64,000 bases of DNA, taken from the NCBI GenBank assembly GCA_947184155.2, contig CAMXCT020000127.1:185414-249413 (forward strand), given 5' to 3'. Shown in pieces: positions 52,841 through 63,630 of this stretch. The first letter of the stretch is position 1. Each line of letters opens with the position of its first letter. The translations under genes and the position numbers were made by a program. This DNA is from Cladocopium goreaui (taxonomy: Eukaryota; Sar; Dinophyceae; Suessiales; Symbiodiniaceae). The notes beneath the pieces were generated by a model. It saw only the letters and a program-made list of their open reading frames with translations, was not told where the DNA came from and searched no databases.

Positions 52841-53167
52841 GCGTTTAATTCTTTGGACAGGGACCAGTTTTATCAGCGAAATGTTCAGCCGAAGTTCTGG
52901 ACGGGCAACTTGTGTCAGCTGTGTCAAGGTCCTCTGTATGGTGGGATTGAACCTCGCTTGCATAAGCTGTAGCTGTCGGCTTTTTATTCCTTGCGCCAGC
53001 AAGCTCTTGAAAAAGACAACCAAAAAGGGGGTGATAGCCGAGTTTTCTGTGGAACGCACATCTCAAAAAGCAAGCGTTTGAGCGCAGCTATGTCTGCTAT
53101 TGACGGTGCAACTCCCATGCGCATTGTTCCCACTGATCGTCTGATGCAACCGTCCCAGGGCTGGTAA
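52841..53167 (+). pseudogene. Degenerate coding fragment with CxxC
   Basis: A frame starting AFNSLDRDQFYQRNVQ is open to TAA at 53165 with a single TAG inside. It includes WTGNLCQLCQGPLYGG and reads like real protein. Unidentified; possibly an upstream part of the helicase family gene that follows it. Confidence 0.35.
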
Positions 53168-53215
53168 TTGCAAAACTCAACTTTGCAAAGGCACCTGTGC
53201 CCCAGCTGGTTCAGT

Positions 53216-53514
53216 TGAAATAAACCATGACGCACCCTAATGGTCTCACAACGCAGTATGGAACAGAAGGGATATGGAACCGAAGACAGGATACACGCTG
53301 CGGCAACTTTGGGCTGACTCCGAGCCGGCCATTGGACAGAAATCTTCCCCTTCGTATGATATCAAAGAAGGTGACATTTTACGTGCAGTAGCCGCTATCA
53401 CAAACCTGCCGTCTTCCACGCTGCCTGACAGTCCCTTCATCCGTGCATTGGGGACACCGGCAGCTCAAAATGCCCCACCACAGACTGGCACCCTGGCGCA
53501 AAGAGCCCTGACGT
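53216..53514 (+). pseudogene. Third fragment of the helicase C-terminal region
   Basis: INHDAP*WSHNAVWNRRDMEPK through GTLAQRAL matches 42560-42860 (-) and 32250-32345 plus 33710-33890 (+), with one in-frame stop. It ends abruptly at the recombinase fragment. Confidence 0.75.
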
Positions 53515-53517
53515 GAT

Positions 53518-55157
53518 TCATCTGGTCTGAAATGATCCAAACTTTGCCAGCACGCTACAAAAAAGCTGTAACGGCCTGGTCAACAAATCCCTTGAGTACA
53601 CAGTCATTGCTTTTGCACCTTGAACTTCATGATGACCCAAAAGGGTCCCGGGCTCATCGAGTCCATAAGCCGCACACCAAGACAGCGTTGTATGTTTCAA
53701 GGAATGTGAAGTAACTGCATTCTCCGTGTTGGTTTTCAAAATCTTGTTAGAAAAATGCCAACCTCTTCAGTAGTGCATGACCTCTTGCACAGGCACACCA
53801 CCATGCGAGGCTGCCCGGCAAAGGGCACCAAAAGGTTCCTTTTCAAAGCTCACATCTGACACAAGCCTGTACCCAATGCCTTCGTCCAGTCCATGGCGGT
53901 GACACCCAAAACCGGTGCAACCAACGGCATGTACAACTGTTTCTTTGCGAGTGACGTGGCCGTTTTGTGATACTTTGCACGGGCCTCAACAAACCCATAT
54001 GGTCCTCCATCATATTTTGTTCGTTCAATCCAGATTTGATGAATGTGCTTCAAGTCCGACCATCTTGATCTGGACAAAACTGTAAAAATGATTGCCTCCA
54101 TCACGTATGCGTCAATAGGGTCCAACGGCCCCTGCATCGTCTTCTCCAGCAGTGCCAGTTCTGAAACCTTTAAGGGCCTTGCTGGCTTGCAGGTCTCCTT
54201 CTCTGCCATCAAGCGCTGAGCCCTAGTCGTCCTCGTGGCTCAGTTGGTCGCGACACTCTTGTGTCGCTGACAGACTATCGGTGGTGGTTCGATTCCCCGC
54301 TGGTCTGTGAGTAAGACTCAAGACCGTAGACCCGCCGAAAGGCAACGGGCTCAGACAAACAAAAGCACCAAGCGCTGAGCCCCACCACGCAGCTAAGATC
54401 ACTCAAATCAATTGGTCTGGAATAGGAACTTCGAGAACAAACCTTGCAAACCTAAATGTCCAACAAAGTCAAACCTCTTGATGCCGATGGTCTTAACTGC
54501 CCCTCTGGTCTCAAGTACTGAAGATAATGATTGCGATTCCATGGATCCCATTCCAAAAAATGTGATTGCATCTAAAGAAAAATACTGCAGCAAAGTTTGA
54601 GCACACTTGATAGCTGTTCTAGGTGACTTGATTCCAACAGAATCTCTTAGTACCACACTAATAGATCCGGGGTCAGGTGCCACCTGCTCCTGTAAAAGTG
54701 TCCTGCCAAGTTGTCCAGGGTAATCCAGAATCTTAAAAACCTGTTGCCATTTGTACAATGCTTGATTCCAAAGTTTCTCATTCTCTTCCATTGCATCTCT
54801 ATCTGGAAGAACCTTAACCGCAAATGAATAAAATGGTAACTTCAGATCCTGACTGATTGAGCTCTCTGCCATGGTCTTCTCTGCGACCCGCTCTACCTCG
54901 TCCGATGCAGTTGCAGCAGACGAACGATGAACCAAATATTCACCTGGAACAGGCGGCAACACTGTAGGGAAAACATTACTGTCGTCGTCTGAGAAAATTT
55001 CTTTCCAAACTCCTTGCTCCTGTGACAGCTTCAACTCTCAATCGCCTACCGCATTCAAACGTGCTTTAAACAAAGTTCTATTGCAATCTAACTTGGAAAT
55101 GGGCACGTCCACACGCTGATGTTGGGCACCTGTAGAAACCTGTGCAGACTCCTCCAT
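53518..55157 (-). pseudogene. Tyrosine recombinase 5, broken by a SINE
   Basis: From ATG 55157 (MEESAQVSTGAQ) the frame continues past a TGA near 55035 into the N-terminal domain (PGQLGRTLLQEQ, GIKSPRTAIKCAQTLLQYFSLD). After the SINE (54224-54368) it resumes with the catalytic Arg region SRSRWSDLKHI and a Lys-containing sheet (KYHKTATSLAKKQ). A last frame has SHSLKHTTLSW (His-x-x-Lys) and Tyr in MTVYSRDLL. Frameshifts separate the pieces. No Gag or Pol is attached. The N-terminal half resembles that of element 4 (LGRALLTSAGAVV). Confidence 0.75.
54224..54368 (+). mobile_element. tRNA-derived SINE, subfamily 2
   Basis: tagtcgtcctcgtggctcag (A-box-like), B-box GGTTCGATTCC, tail ccgccgaaaggcaacgggct and an imperfect A-run. 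14-base target duplication caagcgctgagccc at 54210-54223 and 54369-54382. Confidence 0.9.
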
Positions 55158-55579
55158 GTTTCCCAGCAAGTCAAGATCTAACTGTTCTGCATCAGAACCG
55201 TTTCCAAAAAGATCACCAATGGGTGTTCCAGGACATAGCCAATTTTGAAGATGAAGATCACATGAACTACGTTGGTGAGTTTACCTTCAGGGTCAATGAA
55301 ACTTGCTTGAACAATGATCACAACATCTTCATGGTTGCACCTACAGATCGTGATGCTCACAATCCTATTGTTGTTCATTTAAAGCCCTCTGATATGCTCT
55401 GGTCAGAAAAACGTCAGTACATTCCAAGTCAGATGAAGATGAGACGTCATGACACGAGAAAGGAGAAGCAGAGGCAGAACAAGAGGAAAGGATATGATGA
55501 TCAAGCATGGAGCGACTGGCGCAGCAGTGGCTATGGTGGATCCTCAGCTTCATCGTCCACAACATGGAGACCAAAGTGA
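55142..55579 (+). CDS. Unidentified ORF, possible host exon
   Basis: The stretch from about 55200 reads like real protein: NYVGEFTFRVNETCLNNDHN, then a Lys/Arg-rich segment (about 55435-55495) and a Gly/Ser-rich end (GYGGSSASSSTT). No AUG start is convincing, so it may be a last exon. The minus strand is also open here, as the recombinase 5 N-terminus, for the first 50 bases. No family recognised. Confidence 0.35.
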   Translation: MQTPPCFPASQDLTVLHQNRFQKDHQWVFQDIANFEDEDHMNYVGEFTFRVNETCLNNDHNIFMVAPTDRDAHNPIVVHLKPSDMLWSEKRQYIPSQMKMRRHDTRKEKQRQNKRKGYDDQAWSDWRSSGYGGSSASSSTTWRPK

Positions 55580-57429
55580 GTGTATACTTCTAGACGAGGA
55601 TAACACAGCATGAGAGGCTTATACAGTTTTTCTGTGCATTCAGTTTCTTTTCACAAAGTATATACTCTTTTAGACGAGATACAACAAGGCAAGTGTTTAT
55701 TTTTCACAAGATGGCATATACTCTTTTAGATGGAGATAATGCCACTACTGTGTCTGAATTTCAACTTACTGTAATGTAGATAGATACTCTTGTATATAGA
55801 GATGCTATCACAATTGTGTCCGTAACCTTTCCGCTGAGCAGAACATCTCCAAATGGAGCGAATCCAATATACCAACTCCGAGTTTTGTCCATCGTTTGCC
55901 TGAATGAGCAACTTTGGAGATCCGCTATTTCCGTTTATTTTGTGATTTGGTCAACTGTTTTCCATCTGACCTCAATTTCTGAATCTTGCATTGCGAAGTA
56001 GGAACTTTTCACCTGTAGAGCGAGCATTTTGCTTGGAGAGACCGTGCCTAGTGCACCATTGGTCCTGCCGAAAAATAATTACCGAATCCGCTGCTTTCAT
56101 TTGGACATGTCCTTAGGACATTCCGTCGCTTTTCAAGTTTGTTTTCTTTCATCCACTGCGTGACTTCCACTCAGTTTTTGCCGATTTGCCATTGTGCCTC
56201 CCCCCCCCACCCTTCGATTCCTCCCTGGTCCGGATTCAGCCACGCATATTGTTGGCTCCGCTGCTAGCCTCAAGTGATAAGTTTTTAGATACGGGCTAAT
56301 GTATCGTCATTGCGGCTGCCAGTTGAAGCACAGTATGTTCTAGATGTGCAGCGCACAAGCAGAAAATCGCCTCGAACTCTCAGATAGCCTATTGCTTGGC
56401 CACTACTGTTGAGGGCTTCACCCAGGAGCGCCGACCCCATCTCAATGCGCAAGCATCAGCCCCTGCGAGCCCCAGTTCAAGCGTGCCCAGGGTGCTCTGA
56501 AGGTCTGCATGGGTCCGGTTGTGCGTGCCCCGACTGAGTTGACGCGCGCGATCTTCTTCAGCGACGTTCTGTCACTTTGACTAGCGCTTACTATCCGGAT
56601 CGGTGCCCGCACTGGCAGGGCATCAGCTGTGCGTTACAATCTCATAGATATGGGTTACTGTGTTGTCATTTCCTGGAAGGAAGGAAGGAAGGCAGGAAGG
56701 AAGGAAGGATGACTTGCGTGTGCAAAAGTTTGCCTATTTACTTCAACCTCTTCTGATACCCCTCAGCGCACGCATCCTGTTTCACCCAGCACACATGCAA
56801 TTCCATTCCATGTACGTTGCGTTCTAGAGTCATGACAGAAGAAAGTCCATTGCAATGGCTGTTTGCACCTGCCTACTTTGATACTGTTGCCATGGCATTT
56901 TTTTCTGTTCAATAAGAAGCAATGTTCAGTGCTCCACGCATATCACAGACAGGCAGCTGAGCTCCATGCTCCAACTGAAATACGTTGAGGCTCAGCGTGC
57001 TGATCCTTCTGTTTCTTAATACTCGGCGTAAGGTCATGGACCTGAAGCGTACATGTTGGTTAAGGGTGTTGATTATGGGGTTGTGCATTTGGGTTAAGTG
57101 GTGAGCCTTGCGACGCGTGTAGCGTTATGTAATGCTGCGTTATACGCCTGACTGAATCTAGAGATCCTGCTGTGTATTGGAATCTGACACGGTTCTGTGT
57201 AGTGATGGGTTCCTGTGTTCGCTAGGGAATGTTTTGAAAAACCTTTTCCCCAGGTGATTTGTTGTGTTGGCCTTTTGAATTTCAGAAGCGTTTGACACAA
57301 CGTTGCAGGAACTCAAAACTTTTAAACACTACACTATTTAAACATTGTTGGCTACCTATTTGAGAAATGATTTCGGATTATGTTTTCAATCTCGAAATTT
57401 TTCATCCCAAACTAGGGTAGGGAGGGAGG
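55580..57429. other. Intergenic stretch with simple repeats
   Basis: No gene supported. The motif tatac-tcttttagacgaga recurs near 55582, 55660 and 55718, and there is a C-run near 56200. A (GGAA)n tract lies at about 56676-56710. Otherwise I see nothing. Confidence 0.6.
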
Positions 57430-57689
57430 GTGCTCTTAAATTTTAGAGCACTTGATATCACGAAATTTTCGCTCTTAGCCATTTTGATGGATGCTGTCAA
57501 TGTACAGCGGCTAACTATTACAGAGCTGATCCGTCTAGTGATTTTGATTCTCTTCGAGTTGGCCCAGCGGTTTCGAGTTACTATCCCAGACCCTCCAACT
57601 GTTGAGTCGGTGCATCCTCCACATTGCCACCACAACTGCAATTTTTGTGATCATTTGTGCGCTAGGGCTGATCGTCACAGAACGCACAG

Positions 57690-58873
57690 GTGCACTTTAC
57701 ATTGGAGGTGATGGTCCTGACCGTAGCTCTGCCATTGGGGGGGGATAACCAAGAGCAGGATGAAGAGGATTTTGGTTTTGGGGAATCCTTGCCGAGTGTA
57801 GCATGTAGCATCAGTCCTGTTCCAAGCATTGCAGATGATTTTGGTCTTCATGAAGATGCAAGGGAACCTGAGAAAGAGCCTCGGAAAAGTAAATACCATG
57901 CCTCTGAAGCGGAAATTGATGCTGAAGAGGAACGCAAAAGAAGAACTAGAATTGCTCAGCAGGTTTTTGATGCTACCTTGATTTTGGGCCGAAATGAGAA
58001 GATGCTGCGGGCAGTGCAAGTTGGTGTTCATAAATTGGAATGGGTGTCAGACCTCTCCAGACTGCCAGCGTTGGGGAGACTTGCACATATTGAGAATGCC
58101 ATGCAGGATGAGACGCTGAATCGACAGGCTGCAAATGGTGTGAATGGCCCTCTCCCTTTTACTAGGAGGCGACTGCTGACTGCAAAGCTGGCCAAGTCAG
58201 ATGATGATCTTCTGACATCAGCATTACGGAAGTTGCGCAACCTGGTACTATACTGGCCAGAGAACAGCAAACTTGGAAGAGCCTTGCTGACCTCTGCAGG
58301 TGCAGTGGTGGGAGAGGACGTTCTTCAACAATCGCTCAAAGATTGTTTTGCTGGTAAGGCAGTGGCAACTTTGGTGAGAAGGGCTGCAGATTTTACGAGG
58401 TTTACTGAATGGATGATACAATCTGGGCGTGGGAGACCTGTGTATCCCACAGAAGCTGACTTGTACGGTTACATGTCGGTGTTACGGTCAACTGGAGCAG
58501 GTGCCACAGCAGGTGAGTCCTTTTTGTCAGCTTGGCGGTTCATGGTTCACACCGTAGGTGCAGGACTGGCAGTCAACAACGACTTGATTTCAGGCCGAGT
58601 TCTTGGTGCTTCAAAAGACTTGGTTGCAAAGAAGAGGACACTGCGTCAGGCGCCTCCCCTCACTGCAGAGATGGTATGGGATTTCCCTCCAGTGGAAAGC
58701 GCACACTGTGTGGTTCACCGGCTTTAGGGCATCGTGCATTGCATGGAAACAACAGACAGCTTGTTATGCGGCCGCAGGATGTCGCTGAATATGAAACCCA
58801 TTGATTTTCCATGGGAAGAACGTGCAACTCACGAATTCTGTGAGCAGTGCAACAAGGCATTTTATCGCTGAAC
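57690..58873 (+). pseudogene. Element 4 tyrosine recombinase, catalytic core deleted
   Basis: The N-terminal acidic region, a helical part (KLGRALLTSAGAVVGEDVLQ) and the core-binding domain end at QAPPLTAEMVW. Shortly after come a TAG (58727) and then, in the same frame, the C-terminal tail LLCGRRMSLNMK and HEFCEQCNKAFYR with a stop at 58873. The catalytic Arg, His and Tyr boxes are all missing, so an internal deletion joined the two ends. Upstream, in another frame (57590-57711), a Cys/His-rich segment CHHNCNFCDHLCARADRHRTH suggests the gene started earlier and is also frameshifted. Confidence 0.7.
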
Positions 58874-59276
58874 TAGCGAGACCTGGAGCGAGAAAAATAG
58901 CGCTGGGGATTTACCAGCGGTGAAGTTTTTTTAAATCTGTATTCAACTTGAAGTGGTATATGTGAATTGCAGGAACTTGCAACACACCACGTGATTTGTA
59001 CCATTTTGTGTGCATTGGCTCACCAGGAGGATTTCTCAAGCGGAATAGCTTGGACAATTGACAGAGCTCAGGTGCATGTAGACACATGACATGTGATTGC
59101 AGCTTGATTATTTCTTTTGATTCAACTGTTTAATTGCGGAAGCCAAGTAGGAGAAGCTGATTTGAAACGACAAACGAAACGTTGTCATTGCCCTTGTTTT
59201 GCACTTGGTCTATTCTCGAGACAGTGAACCTTTCTGACATTTCAGTTTGTGTTCTGCGCCATTTTGGCGTTGAGCA
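58874..59276. other. Element 4 spacer between recombinase and Gag
   Basis: No gene supported. Just before the Gag ATG it reads gcgccattttggcgttgagc, which shares 11 bases with the dinoflagellate spliced leader; this may be chance. Confidence 0.4.
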
Positions 59277-60486
59277 TGGCCTCAATGGAGTCAGTTCCGA
59301 GCTTTAGAGCGCGAGCTGCAGACATTGGCATGAGAGACGAACTGATTGAACGACTTGTGGTGGCTGGAGTTGATACTTTTGGAAAGCTGGCTTATGTTTG
59401 CAGTGTTAATCCGACGGCAGGTGATGATGGACCACTTAAGGAAGCCCTGGGCCGCTTGTTAGCTGATGGAGACCCTTTGACACCGCAGGACATGATCTTC
59501 ATGAGGCGCCTGTGGTTCGAGTCCTACACACTGACAGTGACTGAATTGCAAAACAAAATGCAGAAGAATCCCAGTGACACACCCAAATCAATACCATTGG
59601 CAGAGAGGTTAGTCCGAATTGATGAGCAGCGTGATCGTTTGAGAGGCTTAGTTTATGACCAGTTTCTTGAGCCGGCTCACTCTCTTACAGACAAAATTCA
59701 GGCGATGTTGGAAGATGGTGTTGTGACTTATTTGGCACCAGAAAAATGCATTTCACGTCATGATGAGATTCAAAGCAACAAAACCGAGCAGCAGCTGTCC
59801 TTTGATGCACAGGGAAATGTTAAGGTGTCGAAGGCGGAGTAACCCTTAGCTGTGATGCCACGGGTGAATTGAGGCTGCGCCAGTGCCTTACTCGCAAAGC
59901 TCTGGCGTTCGATCAAATCAAACTGTGCTCCTTTGATGTGATGGAAACATGGCACAACGCAATGGTACAGGCTATCATGCGCAAACCTCCTGCAGGACAC
60001 AAGTACGTCACTGTGCAACAAATCATGGCTGCAGACAAGGAGTTGTGGAGCTATTTGTCTCAACATACACGTGGCAAGCTCAAGACGGCTGTGGGACAAC
60101 CTCCAGCCCTGGACTCAGAGTTGAAGGTGTTGATGACTTCACCCACAGTGTTGTGCTACATGACCCCACTGCCTGGGCAATCACCAAAGCCGGAACCACC
60201 CAAACCGGTGGCACCAAAACCCAGCTCACCCAAAGGTGATTCCAATGATTCGACTAGGCCACAGGGAACAAAGAGGAAACTTGAAGGTGCGACAACGGTC
60301 AAGGAGCTGTTACAAAACCTGCCAGCTAATTGCACGTCCAAGACTGAGCAAAACAAGTTCATCTGCTTGCACTACAACAATGGGACATGCAAGAGACAGA
60401 AAGCTTCTTCGTGTAATATGGGTGTGCACATGTGCTACTACAAGGGCTGTGGAAAGAAGCGACCGTACATTGAGTGCGGACACTGA
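59277..60486 (+). CDS. Element 4 Gag with Cys/His finger (one frameshift)
   Basis: ATG at 59277 (MASMESVPSFRARAADIGM). The N-terminal domain runs to KVSKAE (59842). A frame change near 59840 joins ELRLRQCLTRKALAFDQ. After a Pro/Lys-rich linker comes a short segment ATTVKELLQNLP and a finger, CLHYNNGTCKRQKASSCNMGVH (C-x7-C-x6-C-x4-H), followed by CYYKGCGKK. It stops at UGA in the Pol frame. The architecture parallels Gag of elements 1 and 3, though the sequence is far diverged. Confidence 0.65.
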
Positions 60487-60546
60487 CAAAAGGAAATACA
60501 GCCAGGAGGTCCAGATGCTGACCCATCGAACGATGTTGCAGTGTTT
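60484..60546 (+). promoter_or_regulatory. Candidate UGA readthrough site between Gag and Pol (element 4)
   Basis: UGA CAA AAG, then an open stretch of 20 codons in the same frame to the AUG of MELCAGS. Confidence 0.6.
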
Positions 60547-63500
60547 ATGGAGCTCTGCGCTGGCAGTGCAGTACTATCGTCAGAGGCCGCAAAAAGAGGG
60601 TTTCAAACGTTTGCAGTGGACCATGAATTAAATAGGTTTTCACCCAAAGCAAAGATTTTCCAGCTGGATTTGTCGAAGACAGAATCTGAACAGCTGCTAT
60701 CAGACATGTATCACACCATGAAGCCGCAGTGGACGCACATGGGATTGCCGTGTGGGACGGCATCAAGGGCGAGAGAGAAACCCGTCAGCAACAAGCTGAC
60801 TGCTAAAGGGGCACCACAACCAAGACCTTTGAGGGATCAACACCACTTAATGGGCCTGGCGAACTTGTCGCAAGCAGAGCAACGCAGAGTGGAAGGTGCA
60901 AACAAGGTGTATCAAGCTGCAGAAGGGATCCTTTTTATTATTTTCATGCTGGGGCTATGGGTGTCGATCGAAAACCCTGAGAGATCATGGTTATGGGCTA
61001 TTTTGGCCTTCTTGGTGAAACGGCGCAACAATGCTGATTACACGCAATGGTATTTCCATTTGGCTGACACGACCTTTGATGCATGTCAGCATGGCAGCAA
61101 TTTTGCAAAGACTACCAGACTGAAAGGTACTCCGGGTATTTTTGAGCACCTGGGTGGCCAATGCGATGGCTCACACACCCATGCAAACTGGAAGGTCCAA
61201 AGGTTGGGACCTCACTGGATTTTCAATACGGCAGCTGAAGCTGAATATCCGCGATTGCTTGCGGAACGAATGGTGGCGGCAGTAGCGGCCAAGTTGCCTC
61301 AACACCTTCTTCAACAAACCATCCGTCGCCTGCGTTTGGATCTTTTGCAACAAGCTGATAAACAACATAAGTTGGGCGAACAACTCATACCTGAATACAG
61401 CAATGTGGCGTTCATGGACGAGCTGCCGCTTACTGGGTCCTTCAAGGTATTGGCACAACCTTTCAACCGCACTGGGGGAGACAACGACAAAGGCTGTGCA
61501 GCCGGGGGTAGCAATGAGAGTGACCTCTACAAAATTGGGTTTTATTTTTCACCGGAAGAGCACTTTGACAGGGCCATACATCTCAGGCACCCTGCACTAC
61601 AGTTTAATATTGTTCCCGATGCTTTGAGAAGAAATTTGTTCAGGCTGTGCACCATGGGGACCCATGCGATAGCGCAAGAAAGGATTGCGGTTTTGAAGGA
61701 GGTGATGAAACTCAAATTGGCGCTGACGTCAGAAGAGCAGAAATTGCGGGCTGGCATGGAGGCCCATGTGAACACCGTCACTAAGGACAAAGCGTTGGTT
61801 TTGTGGAGGAGGCTGCTGATGGAAACCCAGTTCCCGGACATGAATGTTTGCACCTTTATGGAACAAGGGGTACCTTTGACTGGACAGGAGGCAGAGTCTC
61901 CCCTATACTTCAAGAAATATGCCCCTGCAGTGATGACGGTTGAACAGTTGGATCACCAGGCCGTTTGGAAGCGCAGGGCTATGATGGGGAAAACAATTAC
62001 TGCAGAGGAAACTGAACAGGAGCGAGACCTCATAAAAGAGAGTCAGGAAGAAGTCGAAGCCGGCTTTTTGGAGGGGCCTTTCACTGAAGACCAACTGAAC
62101 TGCAAACTGGGCACCGACAACTGGAGCTTGACCCGACGATTTTGTTTATACCAAGGGGAAGAGAGAAAGATCCGAGTTATTGACAACTACAAGGATTCTG
62201 GAGTGAATGCCGCTTTCTCCTCATCCTCATACTTGGCGCTGCAGGACACTGACTTTATCGTGGGGTTTTTGCGTTTTGTGATGGTGGTGCTTGCAAGGCG
62301 AGATCAAGTGGTAGTACAACTTAGCAATGGTGAGGTGTTGGTCGGAGCTTGGCATCCTACGATGAGTGCAGGACCGGCCTGGGTTGGAAGATGCATTGAT
62401 CTCAGCAAAGCCTACAAGCAAGTGGCGATACACAGACAATCGTTGCGCCATGGTGTTCTGGGGTTTAGTACCCGTGAGGGTGGATGGCGTATGTACACAA
62501 CATGTTCATTGCCGTTTGGCGCCTCGGCTTCGGTATATTCTTTCAACAAGATCAGCCGAGGAATTTGGCACTTACTGGTTCACAAATTTGGACTCCTCAC
62601 CAGCGTCTTTTATGATGACTATCCGGTTTTTGAAGTACAACCCTTAGCTGCTTTGACGTCAAAAATAGTTGACGCCTTTCTGAACGTTTTAGGCTGGAGG
62701 CATGCTGTGCAAGGCAAGAAGGCTGTAGATTTTTGCAGCCAACCGGTTGCTTTGGGGGTACAATTCAACTTGGAAAATATCAGGACTGGTGACCTCGTGG
62801 TCCAGAACAAACCTGGCCGAATCGAAAGGATTGTTGAAATGATTAATTTGGTGAAGGAAGGTGAGGGGAAAACAAAGTCCCTTGTCGCGTCGTTGGCTGG
62901 GCTGATGAACTTCGCTGGAGGTTTTGTACTTGGCCACCATTTCAAGCTTGGATCCCATGCCCTGAACGCCTGGGCGTACAACCACAGTGTGTCACAGGCA
63001 GATGTCAGACAGGTCTGCGACTATCTGCTAACAGTTGCCAAAGAGGTACAGCCCAAGAGGATACGCCTACATGACTCAGACCTCCCGTGGATCATTTACA
63101 CGGACGGGGCCTATGAAGATGGCAAAGGCACCTGGGGCGCTCTGGTTCACGACCCTTTGTCTGGCCAGAGACTCATCTTTGCAGGTGAGGTGCCGGCAGT
63201 GTTGATCTCTTACTGGACAGCAACAGTTGGTGAGCAATTAATTTGTGAAATCGAATTGTTTGCTTACATATGTGTAAGGTGGCACTTACGGAGAGAACTG
63301 AATAATCGGTATGGGATTGTGTTCATTGACAACGAGTCCAGCAGAATGACTCTGATTAAGAGGAACTCTCCTTCCCATGCAATGTTCTTGATGGTGTCCT
63401 TACTGAGCCTACTGGACGTGGTGTTACCTTGTAGCGCTTGGTGCGAGCGGGTACCGAGCGCTTCTAACCCTGCTGATTTGCCGTCACGTGGGAAGTCAGC

Positions 63501-63630
63501 CGAACTTGGCAAATTGCTTCATGCTACTGACTGCGGTGACATACAGTTGCCAGCCTACGTTTTGAACTTTCTTAGAAGGGACCAGTTCGACGTTGAGCTG
63601 GCGGAGCTTGTGAAATTCGAAGCTTTGTGA
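60487..63630 (+). CDS. Element 4 Pol: methyltransferase-like, RT and RNase H
   Basis: Fully open from the Gag UGA. Residues are numbered from 60541. The methyltransferase-like domain has MELCAGSAVLS (motif I-like), VDHELNR (motif II-like), GLPCGTASRARE with Cys71 and IENPERSW (about 143-150). The order and spacing match C5-methyltransferase motifs I, IV and VI. RT has RCIDLSKAYKQV, SLPFGASASV and FYDDYPVF (Asp692/693). RNase H has YTDGAYEDGKGTWGA, CEIELFAY, FIDNESS and ASNPADLPSRG. This is the clearest PC-type example in the window. Whether it methylates anything is unknown. Confidence 0.85.
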   Translation, partial: QKEIQPGGPDADPSNDVAVFMELCAGSAVLSSEAAKRGFQTFAVDHELNRFSPKAKIFQLDLSKTESEQLLSDMYHTMKPQWTHMGLPCGTASRAREKPVSNKLTAKGAPQPRPLRDQHHLMGLANLSQAEQRRVEGANKVYQAAEGILFIIFMLGLWVSIENPERSWLWAILAFLVKRRNNADYTQWYFHLADTTFDACQHGSNFAKTTRLKGTPGIFEHLGGQCDGSHTHANWKVQRLGPHWIFNTAAEAEYPRLLAERMVAAVAAKLPQHLLQQTIRRLRLDLLQQADKQHKLGEQLIPEYSNVAFMDELPLTGSFKVLAQPFNRTGGDNDKGCAAGGSNESDLYKIGFYFSPEEHFDRAIHLRHPALQFNIVPDALRRNLFRLCTMGTHAIAQERIAVLKEVMKLKLALTSEEQKLRAGMEAHVNTVTKDKALVLWRRLLMETQFPDMNVCTFMEQGVPLTGQEAESPLYFKKYAPAVMTVEQLDHQAVWKRRAMMGKTITAEETEQERDLIKESQEEVEAGFLEGPFTEDQLNCKLGTDNWSLTRRFCLYQGEERKIRVIDNYKDSGVNAAFSSSSYLALQDTDFIVGFLRFVMVVLARRDQVVVQLSNGEVLVGAWHPTMSAGPAWVGRCIDLSKAYKQVAIHRQSLRHGVLGFSTREGGWRMYTTCSLPFGASASVYSFNKISRGIWHLLVHKFGLLTSVFYDDYPVFEVQPLAALTSKIVDAFLNVLGWRHAVQGKKAVDFCSQPVALGVQFNLENIRTGDLVVQNKPGRIERIVEMINLVKEGEGKTKSLVASLAGLMNFAGGFVLGHHFKLGSHALNAWAYNHSVSQADVRQVCDYLLTVAKEVQPKRIRLHDSDLPWIIYTDGAYEDGKGTWGALVHDPLSGQRLIFAGEVPAVLISYWTATVGEQLICEIELFAYICVRWHLRRELNNRYGIVFIDNESSRMTLIKRNSPSHAMFLMVSLLSLLDVVLPCSAWCERVPSASNPADLPSRGKSAELGKLLHATDCGDIQLPAYVLNFLRRDQFDVELAELVKFEAL

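Larger units (their letters stand above)
57430..63630 (+). mobile_element. DIRS-like retroelement 4
   Basis: Recombinase remnant (57690-58873), Gag (59277-60486) and Pol (60487-63630) in the same order as elements 1-3. Terminal repeats were not found; the right end may be beyond the window. Pol is fully open while the recombinase has lost its catalytic core, so integration could only occur with a recombinase supplied in trans. Confidence 0.75.

Noticed and set aside
54224-54368. tRNA genes, suggested by GGTTCGATTCC boxes at four places
   Set aside because: No cloverleaf with an acceptor stem. Each has a tail, an A-run and target duplications, so they are SINEs.
57094-57300. Short minus-strand frame before element 4
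   Set aside because: No protein-like composition and no match to any repeated coding sequence in the window.
59249-59280. Full spliced-leader relic before element 4 Gag
   Set aside because: Only 11 bases match (GCCATTTTGGC) and the flanking leader bases do not, so chance is not excluded.
60541-61000. Bacterial restriction-modification methyltransferase or bacterial contamination
   Set aside because: The domain is fused to RT/RNase H and recurs in four eukaryotic-type retroelements; there is no restriction gene or bacterial operon.
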